NCBI GenBank assembly: GCA_035283685.1
Contig: DATETJ010000002.1
Coordinates: 62,001-126,000, forward strand
Origin: Candidatus Bathyarchaeia archaeon
Lineage (GTDB): Archaea > Thermoproteota > Bathyarchaeia > Bathyarchaeales > Bathyarchaeaceae
Length of the DNA: 64,000 bases
Reading direction: 5' to 3'
Position 1 is the stretch's first letter; the number at the start of each line of letters is the position of its first letter. The translations under genes and the position numbers were made by a program. Of this stretch, positions 25,593 through 33,365 are shown piece by piece. Below the pieces are notes generated by a model that was not told the DNA's origin, did not search any database, and saw nothing but the letters and a program-made list of their open reading frames with translations.

Positions 25593-26414
25593 ATGCTCGG
25601 TCAATATTTGATTGCTTTTAGGGAAGTTTTGGAAGCCGCTTTGATAACGTCCATTGTTTTGGCTTATTTAGCCCGAACTGAGCGGAAGTCTCTCTCTCGG
25701 TATGTTTGGTACGGTGTCTTTTCTGCGGTAGCTGCCAGTGTGGTGTTGGGCGCTGTTATTTGGGTGGCTTATGGCACGCTTTCAGGACCAGTTCAGAAGT
25801 TGTTCGAGGGTGCTGCTGCTTTGGTTGCTGTGGCTGTTTTGTCTTCTATGATTTATTGGATGGCTACTAAGGGTAAGGAGCTTAAGGCAGAGGTGGAGAA
25901 GCGGGTTGAGTCTATGGCGACTCGTGGTGCAGCTCTTGGCTTGGTGTCGTTTGCGTTTGTGGCAGTGTTTCGAGAAGGCTTGGAAACCGTGCTCTTCTTG
26001 ACTCCTTTCTTGGTGACTGACGCAGTGGCCACGGTCACAGGTTTATTGTTGGGCACGTTAACTTCGGTGGTGTTGGCTTACGCGATCTTTTTTGCGGGCA
26101 TGAAGATTAGCATCAGGAGGTTCTTTTATTTCACGAGCATTTTGTTGGTGTTGTTGGCTGGCGGTTTGGCTGGCTACGGAGTGCACGAACTAATTGAGTA
26201 CACGGGCTCATCGGCTTGGGGTTGGCTGGGGCAGAACGCATATGCATTAAACATCGCTTTGGATAATCTGTTGCATCATAAGGGCATAATAGGCTCAATA
26301 TTTGCAGTGATGTTTGGCTACACGGTTAAAGCCGAATGGGCTAGAGTGCTAATTCATATAACTTACCTTGTAGTTGCCATTCCGCTCGTTGTCTGGGTTT
26401 ACCGAAAGAAATGA
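25593..26414 (+). CDS. FTR1-family iron permease
   Basis: 273 aa, about seven membrane helices. The two iron-binding motifs of the family are present: REVLEA in helix 1 (AFREVLEAALIT) and REGLE in the middle (VFREGLETVLFL). Related to yeast Ftr1 and bacterial EfeU, which move iron into the cell, usually with an oxidase or other partner. Shares an operon with the DtxR regulator. A hairpin at 26440-26473 follows. The last 277 nt have a diverged, frameshifted partial copy at 32988-33266 and a shorter scrap near 35484. Confidence 0.9.
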   Translation: MLGQYLIAFREVLEAALITSIVLAYLARTERKSLSRYVWYGVFSAVAASVVLGAVIWVAYGTLSGPVQKLFEGAAALVAVAVLSSMIYWMATKGKELKAEVEKRVESMATRGAALGLVSFAFVAVFREGLETVLFLTPFLVTDAVATVTGLLLGTLTSVVLAYAIFFAGMKISIRRFFYFTSILLVLLAGGLAGYGVHELIEYTGSSAWGWLGQNAYALNIALDNLLHHKGIIGSIFAVMFGYTVKAEWARVLIHITYLVVAIPLVVWVYRKK

Positions 26415-26439
26415 TAGACTCGCCTACGTTAGACAGTCT

Positions 26440-26473
26440 CTGAAGCCTGTGCAAGTGGTCTGAGCGGCTTCAG
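26440..26473 (+). terminator. Hairpin terminator after FTR1
   Basis: CTGAAGCC (26440-26447) pairs with GGCTTCAG (26466-26473), a perfect 8-bp stem with an 18-nt loop, followed by the T-rich tcttttatc. It lies 25 nt after the FTR1 stop and before the next promoter, so it likely ends the dtxR-ftr1 transcript. Confidence 0.5.
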
Positions 26474-26492
26474 TCTTTTATCGTAAGACGCA

Positions 26493-26530
26493 ATATTTAA
26501 TACTTTGCTATGGATTATGTGTATACGAGG
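26493..26530 (+). promoter_or_regulatory. Promoter and ribosome binding site of the pilin-like cluster
   Basis: TATA-like atatttaata at 26493-26502 would start transcripts near 26520. gaggagtg (26523-26530) lies 6 nt before the ATG at 26537. This decides the start of the first gene against the in-frame ATG at 26510, which would be at or before the transcript start. Confidence 0.5.
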
Positions 26531-26536
26531 AGTGCA

Positions 26537-27424
26537 ATGATACAGTCTGAACCTTGTTCAAGAGGATTTCTTCGAAACACTAGAGCAGTTAGTCCCGCGG
26601 TGTCCACAGTTATTCTAACAGGCACCATTGTTGCCCTACTGAGTGTGACATCAGTTTACGTTAATAATGTTCTCTGGGCAAGAGCCGCGGAGGCCGATTT
26701 CAGCTCGGCGAAGCAGTTTATGCAGACGATGGGGCTTCAGATTGATGAGGTTGCATGGACGGTAGGACGCAAAGCTACGGTTCGATATTCAAGTGCATAT
26801 GGCGGGGTTGATTTCTTGCCGTCAGCCTTGAACTACGCCGTTTATGTCAAGACACAGGGCAATACAGACTATGAGTTACTTGCCTCATACGATGTAGGCG
26901 TTCTGCTTTTCAACATGCCAGTGTCAAAATACTCTTTGTACGATAGTTACTATGAGTTAGTCTACCCGGCCTCTTCCACAAATCTTACTTTAACTGGCGT
27001 ATCTGCTCCTGTTGCCCGTGTGTTTGGCGTTGAGAAATTGTCGCCTCCAATGAGTGATGGAAGCTTTGTCAGAATTGTGGTCATGCCTTCTGTGAGGTCT
27101 CTTTTCGCTAATATGACGACAACCGGCAGGGCGACTTATTATACGAGGTTATACTTGCCAGTTCTTGCAGAGGGCTTCGCTAAAGGCTCACATCAGTCGG
27201 TGACTTTTGCCGGGAATTCGGTTGCCTCAATGACCAAGAATCGGGTCACAAGCGTTAAGGTAACCGTGGATTTTCCCGCCAAGACTTCTCAGCAAGGCTT
27301 CGATTCTTCATTTTTCCACTTGCCCAGCCTTGAGCAAGTGATTGACGTCCCATCTGGTTACAGTGATTCTCAGCTTGAATTCTACGTCGGAGAGGTAAAA
27401 GTGGATCTCGGCGTCCACTCATGA
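26537..27424 (+). CDS. Archaeal type IV pilin-like secreted protein
   Basis: 295 aa from ATG at 26537. The N-terminus carries RNTRAVSPAVSTVILTGTIV, the class III signal pattern of archaeal pilins (basic leader, RAVSP, then a hydrophobic helix), processed by an FlaK/PibD-type peptidase. The rest is a beta-rich outer domain with NLT and NMT sequons. Much longer than a typical major pilin (120-180 aa), so it may be a minor or adhesive subunit. First of six co-directional genes; 15 nt before the next. No assembly ATPase or platform protein is in the cluster. Confidence 0.75.
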   Translation: MIQSEPCSRGFLRNTRAVSPAVSTVILTGTIVALLSVTSVYVNNVLWARAAEADFSSAKQFMQTMGLQIDEVAWTVGRKATVRYSSAYGGVDFLPSALNYAVYVKTQGNTDYELLASYDVGVLLFNMPVSKYSLYDSYYELVYPASSTNLTLTGVSAPVARVFGVEKLSPPMSDGSFVRIVVMPSVRSLFANMTTTGRATYYTRLYLPVLAEGFAKGSHQSVTFAGNSVASMTKNRVTSVKVTVDFPAKTSQQGFDSSFFHLPSLEQVIDVPSGYSDSQLEFYVGEVKVDLGVHS

Positions 27425-27439
27425 TAAGGAGGCATTTGT

Positions 27440-27913
27440 TTGACAAACGTAGCTATTGAGGCAGTGATATTGACGCCCATGCTAGTGATTCAAATCATAT
27501 TATTCCCCTTCGTGGCAAACACGATGGCATCTAACTGGGAAAACGCTACTCGTGACGTCACACTTAAAGAACTGGCTTCTCAAATGGCGAGTACGATTCA
27601 GCAATTGTATCTTTCCCTGAATCAACCAGAGGTTTCGGCTGGAAACATCACTCAAGCCTCAACTTTTCCCAAAGAGATTGCTGAGCACACATATAATGCA
27701 ACAGGCTTGTTGGAAGCTTCCTTTCAACTTGGTTTTGGTAAGGTTTTGTTCCTCACCGTCACCTTGCAGAAACTCGGAAATACTATTATGGTTCAAACCC
27801 CGTTAGGGCCCAACGTTTTGTGGAATGAGAAATCTCTCTTTGAAAGTTCATCTGCAAATGCTTCGATTAAGGTTCAGAAGTTCGTGAATGGCACTCTTCT
27901 TTTCTCATTTTGA
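27440..27913 (+). CDS. TadE/pseudopilin-like membrane-anchored protein
   Basis: 157 aa from TTG at 27440 with a strong ribosome binding site, aaggagg, 7 nt before. A very short leader (MTNVAIEAVI) is followed by a hydrophobic helix (LTPMLVIQIILFPFVANT); the E at position 7 recalls the Glu5 of pilins and TadE proteins. Outer domain of about 120 aa with several NXS/T sequons (NIT, NAT, NAS, NGT). No precise family recognised. Probably a minor pseudopilin. Confidence 0.65.
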   Translation: MTNVAIEAVILTPMLVIQIILFPFVANTMASNWENATRDVTLKELASQMASTIQQLYLSLNQPEVSAGNITQASTFPKEIAEHTYNATGLLEASFQLGFGKVLFLTVTLQKLGNTIMVQTPLGPNVLWNEKSLFESSSANASIKVQKFVNGTLLFSF

Positions 27914-27928
27914 TGGTCTTGGTCGAAA

Positions 27929-29158
27929 ATGACTGGTGTAACGATCGATCATATGGTTTCCCTCGTCGTTCTCATAGCGGTGCTCATGGTTTCCATGGGC
28001 GCCTTTGGGCAGATCATAGGCGCGGCAGTCACATATCAGCAGAACCATGAAGTCTCCATGAAGGCAGCTGAGCTTGCCAACGCGTTGCTGTTGAGTCCGG
28101 GGAGTCCCGATTCGTGGGGTCGAAGTGACGGCCTTCCATTGGCATTCGGGCTTCAAGATTCAGACTCGGGAGGATACTCGCTGGATGCTTTCGCTCTCTC
28201 AAGGTTGTCGTCTAGATTGCCTCTTGTCTATTATGGCAAAACGGGTCTGTGGTACAGTAACAACAGTTTGGGCGGAGGGACACTGCTTGTTCCAATGGCC
28301 AAAGCTGTAAACTATACCACTACGGCAAGATTGCTCGGTGTTGAGGGGTCTTATGCCTTCAGGCTAACAGTCGCGCCGACGTTGAATGTCTCTCTTTCTG
28401 AACTCAACCTGAACCCATTAACGGTGAAAGTTGAAGTCAGAGGCCTCACAGGCGTGGTCAGCGACGCGACTTTGAATTACTTTGCTTATCAAGTAGTTCC
28501 CCAAGTTGGTCAAGCTCCTTCGATTCAAACGATTTCAGGCACCAGCCGGACTGATCTGGCAGGTTCTGCAACGCTGGAATTCTCATCCGTGGACGGCTCG
28601 CGCTATGCCTACTCTGTTGTCATTCATGCACGTGTTGGCGGTCTTTCCGGTGTTGGCTACCGATATCGCGATATTATTGCTAACAACAAAATAGTTCCCT
28701 TGGTTGAAGACTTTGAGAATAGATCTGTTCTGCTTGCTCACAGTTGGGACCTGGGCAATTTTCCGTCGCCGGTTGAGGTTCTGTATTTCAACGCGACTTT
28801 TCTCTCTTTAGCTCAGGACTTTTGGTTGAGTGAGATTCGAATGGCTGATTCTGGCGGTTTTGTCAGAACTGGGCAGGTTAATTATGGCGTAGGTTTTGAC
28901 CACGTTCGAGTGCAGATTCCGACACAAAACGCAGGGATTTTGATTGTTGCATACAGTTCGGGAGACTACTCTGGGATAGTGACAATGCCTTGGGGAATCA
29001 GTGTTCTCGGGTTTTCTGCGATATTCGGGGGCGACACAAGTCAGGCTGATTGGGTTGCTGTTGAACTTAGGCAGGTGTCAATCAGCAAGATCTCGTATCA
29101 AGCCAAAGTGGCTGTCTGGAAGACATCGGGCTATCAGCCTGCGAGGTATACGCCATGA
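27929..29158 (+). CDS. Pilin-like surface protein
   Basis: 409 aa. N-terminal helix MVSLVVLIAVLMVSMGAFG within the first 30 residues, then a large beta-rich outer domain. The short leader and helix resemble pseudopilins; the outer domain matches nothing I recognise. Stop and next start overlap as ATGA (29155-29158), so it is translationally coupled to the next gene. 15 nt after its upstream neighbour. Confidence 0.65.
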   Translation: MTGVTIDHMVSLVVLIAVLMVSMGAFGQIIGAAVTYQQNHEVSMKAAELANALLLSPGSPDSWGRSDGLPLAFGLQDSDSGGYSLDAFALSRLSSRLPLVYYGKTGLWYSNNSLGGGTLLVPMAKAVNYTTTARLLGVEGSYAFRLTVAPTLNVSLSELNLNPLTVKVEVRGLTGVVSDATLNYFAYQVVPQVGQAPSIQTISGTSRTDLAGSATLEFSSVDGSRYAYSVVIHARVGGLSGVGYRYRDIIANNKIVPLVEDFENRSVLLAHSWDLGNFPSPVEVLYFNATFLSLAQDFWLSEIRMADSGGFVRTGQVNYGVGFDHVRVQIPTQNAGILIVAYSSGDYSGIVTMPWGISVLGFSAIFGGDTSQADWVAVELRQVSISKISYQAKVAVWKTSGYQPARYTP

Positions 29159-30486
29159 TGCGAACAATCGAGATTTTCATGGTCGCTATAATCCTTTTCG
29201 CGGCTTTTGCGATCACTATGCAATTTGCTGTATTGCCGTCGCCCAGTAATGTCTCAGGTCGGAATTTGCGTGAGCTTGCTCTGTCAACGATTGAGACTCT
29301 CGATGTAGACGACGATCTGACGAGAACGGTTTTCAGCAACACTTCAGATCCGTCTTGGGCGCGTCTCCAGAATGCACTCGCTGCATCTCTTCCCCCAAAT
29401 ATCGTGTACAACCTCACGGTGTACGATATTGTAACATCCTCCGGGGGAGTCGTCACCTACAGCTTGGTCAAGTCTTTCTCAAACTCCAGAGGCGATCTAG
29501 GAGTTGATTCTGACGCCTCGTCCTACGTGGTGGAGTCGTCGAATGTCAAGTTTGCTACGACACCTCAGAAAGTCGGGGAAAGCACCGGAAGGAACATAAC
29601 TCTCTATATCTTGAATTGCAGCGATGCAAACGGCTGGTGGATTACTGGTTACACTGCACAAAGCCTAGCCTCTGATCTGCGCGATCTGCTTTCACCATAC
29701 TTCCAGAGCACTGTTCTTGTAAATTCCACTAGTCAGTTGGGTCTCATTTTGAACGGTACTGCGCTTAGTGGAGAAAGGCTGCAAGATGCTGTGGTGATAA
29801 ATACTTTCGGCGAAGCCGTGCCGATTCCTGCAGGGTATTATACGACTCAGGGTTATGATGCAAGCCGAGGATCCTATGCAAGATACGCGTACATTTTGGG
29901 GCAAAGAGTGAATCAGTACAATTGGACGTGGGTTAGCATTGTGGGTTATCCCTTCTTCTACGTTACGAATACTTTGACGTTTTCAAGCAGTCAAAACGGT
30001 TGGGGCTTGTACGGGATGCGGCAAGTGGGGTCTGCTGGTCTTAACTCTTTTCTGCGGGGTCTAAACCTTCAGTCATATTTGTACAATAGCCAATGGATAG
30101 CGGGAAGTCCAGGTGTTGTTCGGTTTACGTGGAATGCGTCCTATTACTCGAATTACTATGGTGTCTATCCAGCTAGTTATCAGACGTCGACCAGAGCATT
30201 GCCTACATCTATTTTGAGCACGTACAATTTGCGGGTTGCACCGAACAGCTACATATTTCAGGTAGTCAATAACTGGATTGCAGGAGCTACGTTCACTCAT
30301 CGAGGTCAGGGCAATACCATTCGAGGCTCGTTTACTGCGATAGGATTGACGAGAACGCCGGATGTTAGAATCACAGCCCTGGGTCTTCTTCAGCATTACC
30401 GCCCAATCATCTACAAGTCGGAGTCTGGGGCAAGCGGCACGTCTAGGCTCGTTGTGCTACAGCTTGCAGAGCAAGGAGGTGCTTAA
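29155..30486 (+). CDS. Membrane-anchored pilin-like surface protein
   Basis: 443 aa. Starts ATG ATG (29155 or 29158), then the helix IFMVAIILFAAFAITMQFAV and a long extracytoplasmic region rich in Tyr, Asn and Ser with many sequons (NVS, NTS, NLT, NIT, NCS, NST, NGT, NWT, NAS). No catalytic motif seen. A ribosome binding site for the next gene (aaggagg, 30473-30479) lies at its 3' end. Likely a glycosylated surface component. Confidence 0.65.
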   Translation: MMRTIEIFMVAIILFAAFAITMQFAVLPSPSNVSGRNLRELALSTIETLDVDDDLTRTVFSNTSDPSWARLQNALAASLPPNIVYNLTVYDIVTSSGGVVTYSLVKSFSNSRGDLGVDSDASSYVVESSNVKFATTPQKVGESTGRNITLYILNCSDANGWWITGYTAQSLASDLRDLLSPYFQSTVLVNSTSQLGLILNGTALSGERLQDAVVINTFGEAVPIPAGYYTTQGYDASRGSYARYAYILGQRVNQYNWTWVSIVGYPFFYVTNTLTFSSSQNGWGLYGMRQVGSAGLNSFLRGLNLQSYLYNSQWIAGSPGVVRFTWNASYYSNYYGVYPASYQTSTRALPTSILSTYNLRVAPNSYIFQVVNNWIAGATFTHRGQGNTIRGSFTAIGLTRTPDVRITALGLLQHYRPIIYKSESGASGTSRLVVLQLAEQGGA

Positions 30487-30540
30487 TCAATATCTCACAG
30501 TTCCGCCTGCAACAAAGGGCAGTTTTCGACGATTGCAGCA

Positions 30541-32418
30541 TTGCTCGTAGCCATAATAATGGTCAGCGCCGTGATCGCAACGTATGCGAATATTAGGAAT
30601 CTTCCGTTTCAAGAGCCGCCTAAGGTTTTGAGTGCGCTTGAGGAAATGAACCTGTCACTCAAAGGGCTTATGCAATATGCTGTTGGATATTATGGGTCGA
30701 TTTTGCAGGTGACTGGTAACGTTAGTTACGCGAAGGATTTGACTTTGAAGTATCTTCGAAGTGGATTCGTTTATATCGCTCAGTCCAAACCTTCGTGGAA
30801 TCCGTCGTTTGACATAAAAGATTCCACTTTCTCCACCCGCTGGTACGAGCCGACGAGTTATAGTGTGGGGAATCTTTCGGTGACGTACTCGTTGTCGGGT
30901 TTGGGAATATCTCAAGTGACATATGAGATTTCATCACTTCTCAAAGTGGATGTTTTAGACACAGTGGCTGGGCAAGCAAGGGTTCTCGTCACAGTCGAGG
31001 ATGGCAAAGCAGATCTCAAGCTAGGCAGAGCGAACTTCTTTTTCTACAGGTTTTCGGACTCGGTTTGGAAGACGGTCAATCCTGCTGTTGATCCCATTGT
31101 CCATTCGAACGGAACCTACGTGTTGCAGATTCCTTCGGGAGTGGACCAGAGCTTGTACTTGATGAAAGTTTATGATTCGAGAGGCATTACAACCACTGCT
31201 TTCTTCTCTAACTCGCGGAAACCGCAGTACGCCTTAACGTTTTCTTGGAATGCCAGTCTCTATTCGTCGTTAGCAGGGGACACGCTTGTTGTGGAGTCCT
31301 TGCAGAATGGCACTTTGCGGTGGCTTGGGTCAAACCTTCAACTGTCGACTCAAGGAAAGCCTATTCTCCCGATTCCTGTGAGGGCTTTGCGTGTGAACCA
31401 GACTATTAATGGAGTTGACCGTGAAGTGCCTTTTCAGGTTGAAGATTGGGGATCAGATTACAGAGTTCCGTTGGGTTTGACAAGTAATGCGAGTCTTTTC
31501 GGCAATAGGCAAATGATTGTGTTTCTGGCTAATCATAATGTTCAGAAGGTTACGTTGTGGTGGAGTGGGCGGGATACAGTGACTCAAACGCATTACGCCT
31601 TTGTTAACAGGTATTTCGCTGGTGATGATCCTGCTTCTAGGCGGTTGACAAATGGGATTCTGACTTTGACTGTCAGTGCTTCGTACGACACGATAACGTC
31701 TTCGATTGCTGGCGGTGGTATTACTAGCACGGCGAGTTTCATGCGGCTGAACAATTATAATCCTATTTACGGGTCTAGTCCGGCTTATGTCATTCATCAT
31801 GGCATAGTCAGAGACATAATTCAGCAAGAGGCTGAATGGTCAAATGGGGCTCCAAACAGTCCTAACGTGTACTCGCAGATGTACTTCACGCTTCCAGCTA
31901 ATGCAACGTATTACACGTATGCGTTGAGAACGGTTTTTGTTGATTCTTTGCAGAGCAGGACGCTGACGGATCTGTGTGCGATTCGGCTTTCAGTTTCAGG
32001 TGGGCAGCAGCTCACGGAGAATGGAACGAGCGCGGGCTATCCTGTGTCTTCGACTGCTACGGGTTTGTTCTACAATTTTTCTGGTTTTCTGAATGGTTGG
32101 GCTCATCATTGGAGCGAGTTCATTTCTGGAAGTTCTGGCGCAGGGCTGATGTTCAGGGACAACGGTAACGAAAAACTGTACTTGTTCGACAGTGTTGCGG
32201 GTCAGATGACGGGAGGGGTTAATGTTGCTGGTGCCAGTCGGGTAATTGAGTTTAATCCAGTGGGGCGGTCTCAGTTTCCTGCGGCTTTCACGTATTCTCT
32301 TGACGTTACGTGGCATGGTGCTGTTGTTACATTCAACGGTGAGCCAATCTATCCAACCGTTGGCACTGTGGGTTTGTGGGTTCTTGTTGAGCATCCGCCA
32401 GTGATTGCGGTCAGCTAG
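30541..32418 (+). CDS. Large pilin-like surface protein, true start probably upstream
   Basis: 625 aa from TTG at 30541, but this start cuts a hydrophobic helix. Reading upstream in the same frame to the stop at 30484-30486 gives KGQFSTIAALLVAIIMVSAV, a complete prepilin-like signal (KG then a hydrophobic run), with no ATG, GTG or TTG. The ribosome binding site aaggagg (30473-30479) points to about 30487-30491, where an in-frame ATA (30490) is the nearest candidate. So either a rare start codon, a frameshift from GTG at 30479, or a sequencing error. The large outer domain is beta-rich with many sequons. No known family. Confidence 0.65.
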   Translation: MLVAIIMVSAVIATYANIRNLPFQEPPKVLSALEEMNLSLKGLMQYAVGYYGSILQVTGNVSYAKDLTLKYLRSGFVYIAQSKPSWNPSFDIKDSTFSTRWYEPTSYSVGNLSVTYSLSGLGISQVTYEISSLLKVDVLDTVAGQARVLVTVEDGKADLKLGRANFFFYRFSDSVWKTVNPAVDPIVHSNGTYVLQIPSGVDQSLYLMKVYDSRGITTTAFFSNSRKPQYALTFSWNASLYSSLAGDTLVVESLQNGTLRWLGSNLQLSTQGKPILPIPVRALRVNQTINGVDREVPFQVEDWGSDYRVPLGLTSNASLFGNRQMIVFLANHNVQKVTLWWSGRDTVTQTHYAFVNRYFAGDDPASRRLTNGILTLTVSASYDTITSSIAGGGITSTASFMRLNNYNPIYGSSPAYVIHHGIVRDIIQQEAEWSNGAPNSPNVYSQMYFTLPANATYYTYALRTVFVDSLQSRTLTDLCAIRLSVSGGQQLTENGTSAGYPVSSTATGLFYNFSGFLNGWAHHWSEFISGSSGAGLMFRDNGNEKLYLFDSVAGQMTGGVNVAGASRVIEFNPVGRSQFPAAFTYSLDVTWHGAVVTFNGEPIYPTVGTVGLWVLVEHPPVIAVS

Positions 32419-32439
32419 GTGGTTGCGGATGGGCTGTTT

Positions 32440-32985
32440 ATGAGACAGGGAATATTCGTGAAAGGCTTGGTTCCTCTACTTATTGGCGCAGTCCTCATAG
32501 TATGTGGTGTTCTGACTGGAAGAAGTGAGACTAGCGTTGTCAGCGAGAATGCGTTTGACGGTTCGTCTCCTTACGGCTTCCTTGGCAATCACGAATACAA
32601 GGCAACAGCTTACTTACTTCCTGGAGCTTACGAGCTGCGTTACAATTTTTCATCAACTGAAGCGATCAGCGAGTTCTATGTGAGCATTTTCGACCCCGAC
32701 GGCTATGAGGTAAAATCCATTTATGGTCCCCCAGCCTCGTATGAATATCAAAATGCAAACCTGACCTTTGAGACACAAAAAACTGGTCAACATACTCTCA
32801 TTCTGGGTGGTAGATGGATGTCAGCTCAGGTTGATCTCCACAGGCTGCTGCAATCAGCCAAGGTGGTGTATCCTTTTGAAATCGTCTTTTACTTGGGCGT
32901 GCCACTTTTCGTAGGCGGCTTTACTGTAAGCATTTCTGGAATTCTGATGAAGAACAAACCCACTCACTGGCTTGATAAACTCTGA
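32440..32985 (+). CDS. Membrane protein with N- and C-terminal helices, end of pilin-like cluster
   Basis: 181 aa from ATG at 32440; a GTG at 32419, directly after the previous stop, would add 7 residues. Helix near the N-terminus (LVPLLIGAVLIVCGVLTG), an outer beta-rich domain (about 35-140, with AYLLPGAYELRYNFSS and FETQKTGQHTLILGG), and a C-terminal helix (FEIVFYLGVPLFVGGFTVSI). The outer part looks like a small emp24/CARDB-type beta sandwich, which is a guess. Last gene of the cluster; the ftr1 remnant begins 2 nt after its stop. Confidence 0.6.
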   Translation: MRQGIFVKGLVPLLIGAVLIVCGVLTGRSETSVVSENAFDGSSPYGFLGNHEYKATAYLLPGAYELRYNFSSTEAISEFYVSIFDPDGYEVKSIYGPPASYEYQNANLTFETQKTGQHTLILGGRWMSAQVDLHRLLQSAKVVYPFEIVFYLGVPLFVGGFTVSISGILMKNKPTHWLDKL

Positions 32986-32987
32986 CA

Positions 32988-33266
32988 TATTTCTGCTAGT
33001 GTTGTTGGCTGGCGGCTTAGCAGGTTACGGAGTGCACGAGCTAGCTGGGTACACGGGCGCAGACGCGTGGGGGCTTGCTGGGGCAGAAAGCATACGTGTT
33101 GAATATTGCTTCAGATAACCCGTTGCATCACAAGGGTGTGATAGGTTCAATATTTGCGGTGATGTTCGGCTACTCCGTCAGCGCCGAGTGGTCACGAATC
33201 ATAACACATCTCGCCTATCTCATTGTGGCACTACCACTGATGCTGTGGGTTTATCGGAAGAAATAG
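32988..33266 (+). pseudogene. Frameshifted, truncated FTR1 remnant
   Basis: Aligns over about 279 nt with the last 277 nt of the intact FTR1 gene (26138-26414), up to both stop codons (both end WVYRKK). An extra base near 33068 (tgggggcttgctgggg against tggggttggctgggg) breaks the frame: before it the frame reads LLAGGLAGYGVHELAGYTGA, after it KAYVLNIASDNPLHHKGVIGSI. The N-terminal two thirds, including both iron motifs, are absent. Same strand as the intact gene, with the pilin-like cluster in between. Confidence 0.88.
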
Positions 33267-33365
33267 GGGCTCGTTTAGCGTCAGAGTTCCAAAGTCGAAG
33301 ACGACCTACACACTCTTGCCAATACTTGTGCGTTAGGCACGAAAACATTGTTTCTTAATGGTTAT

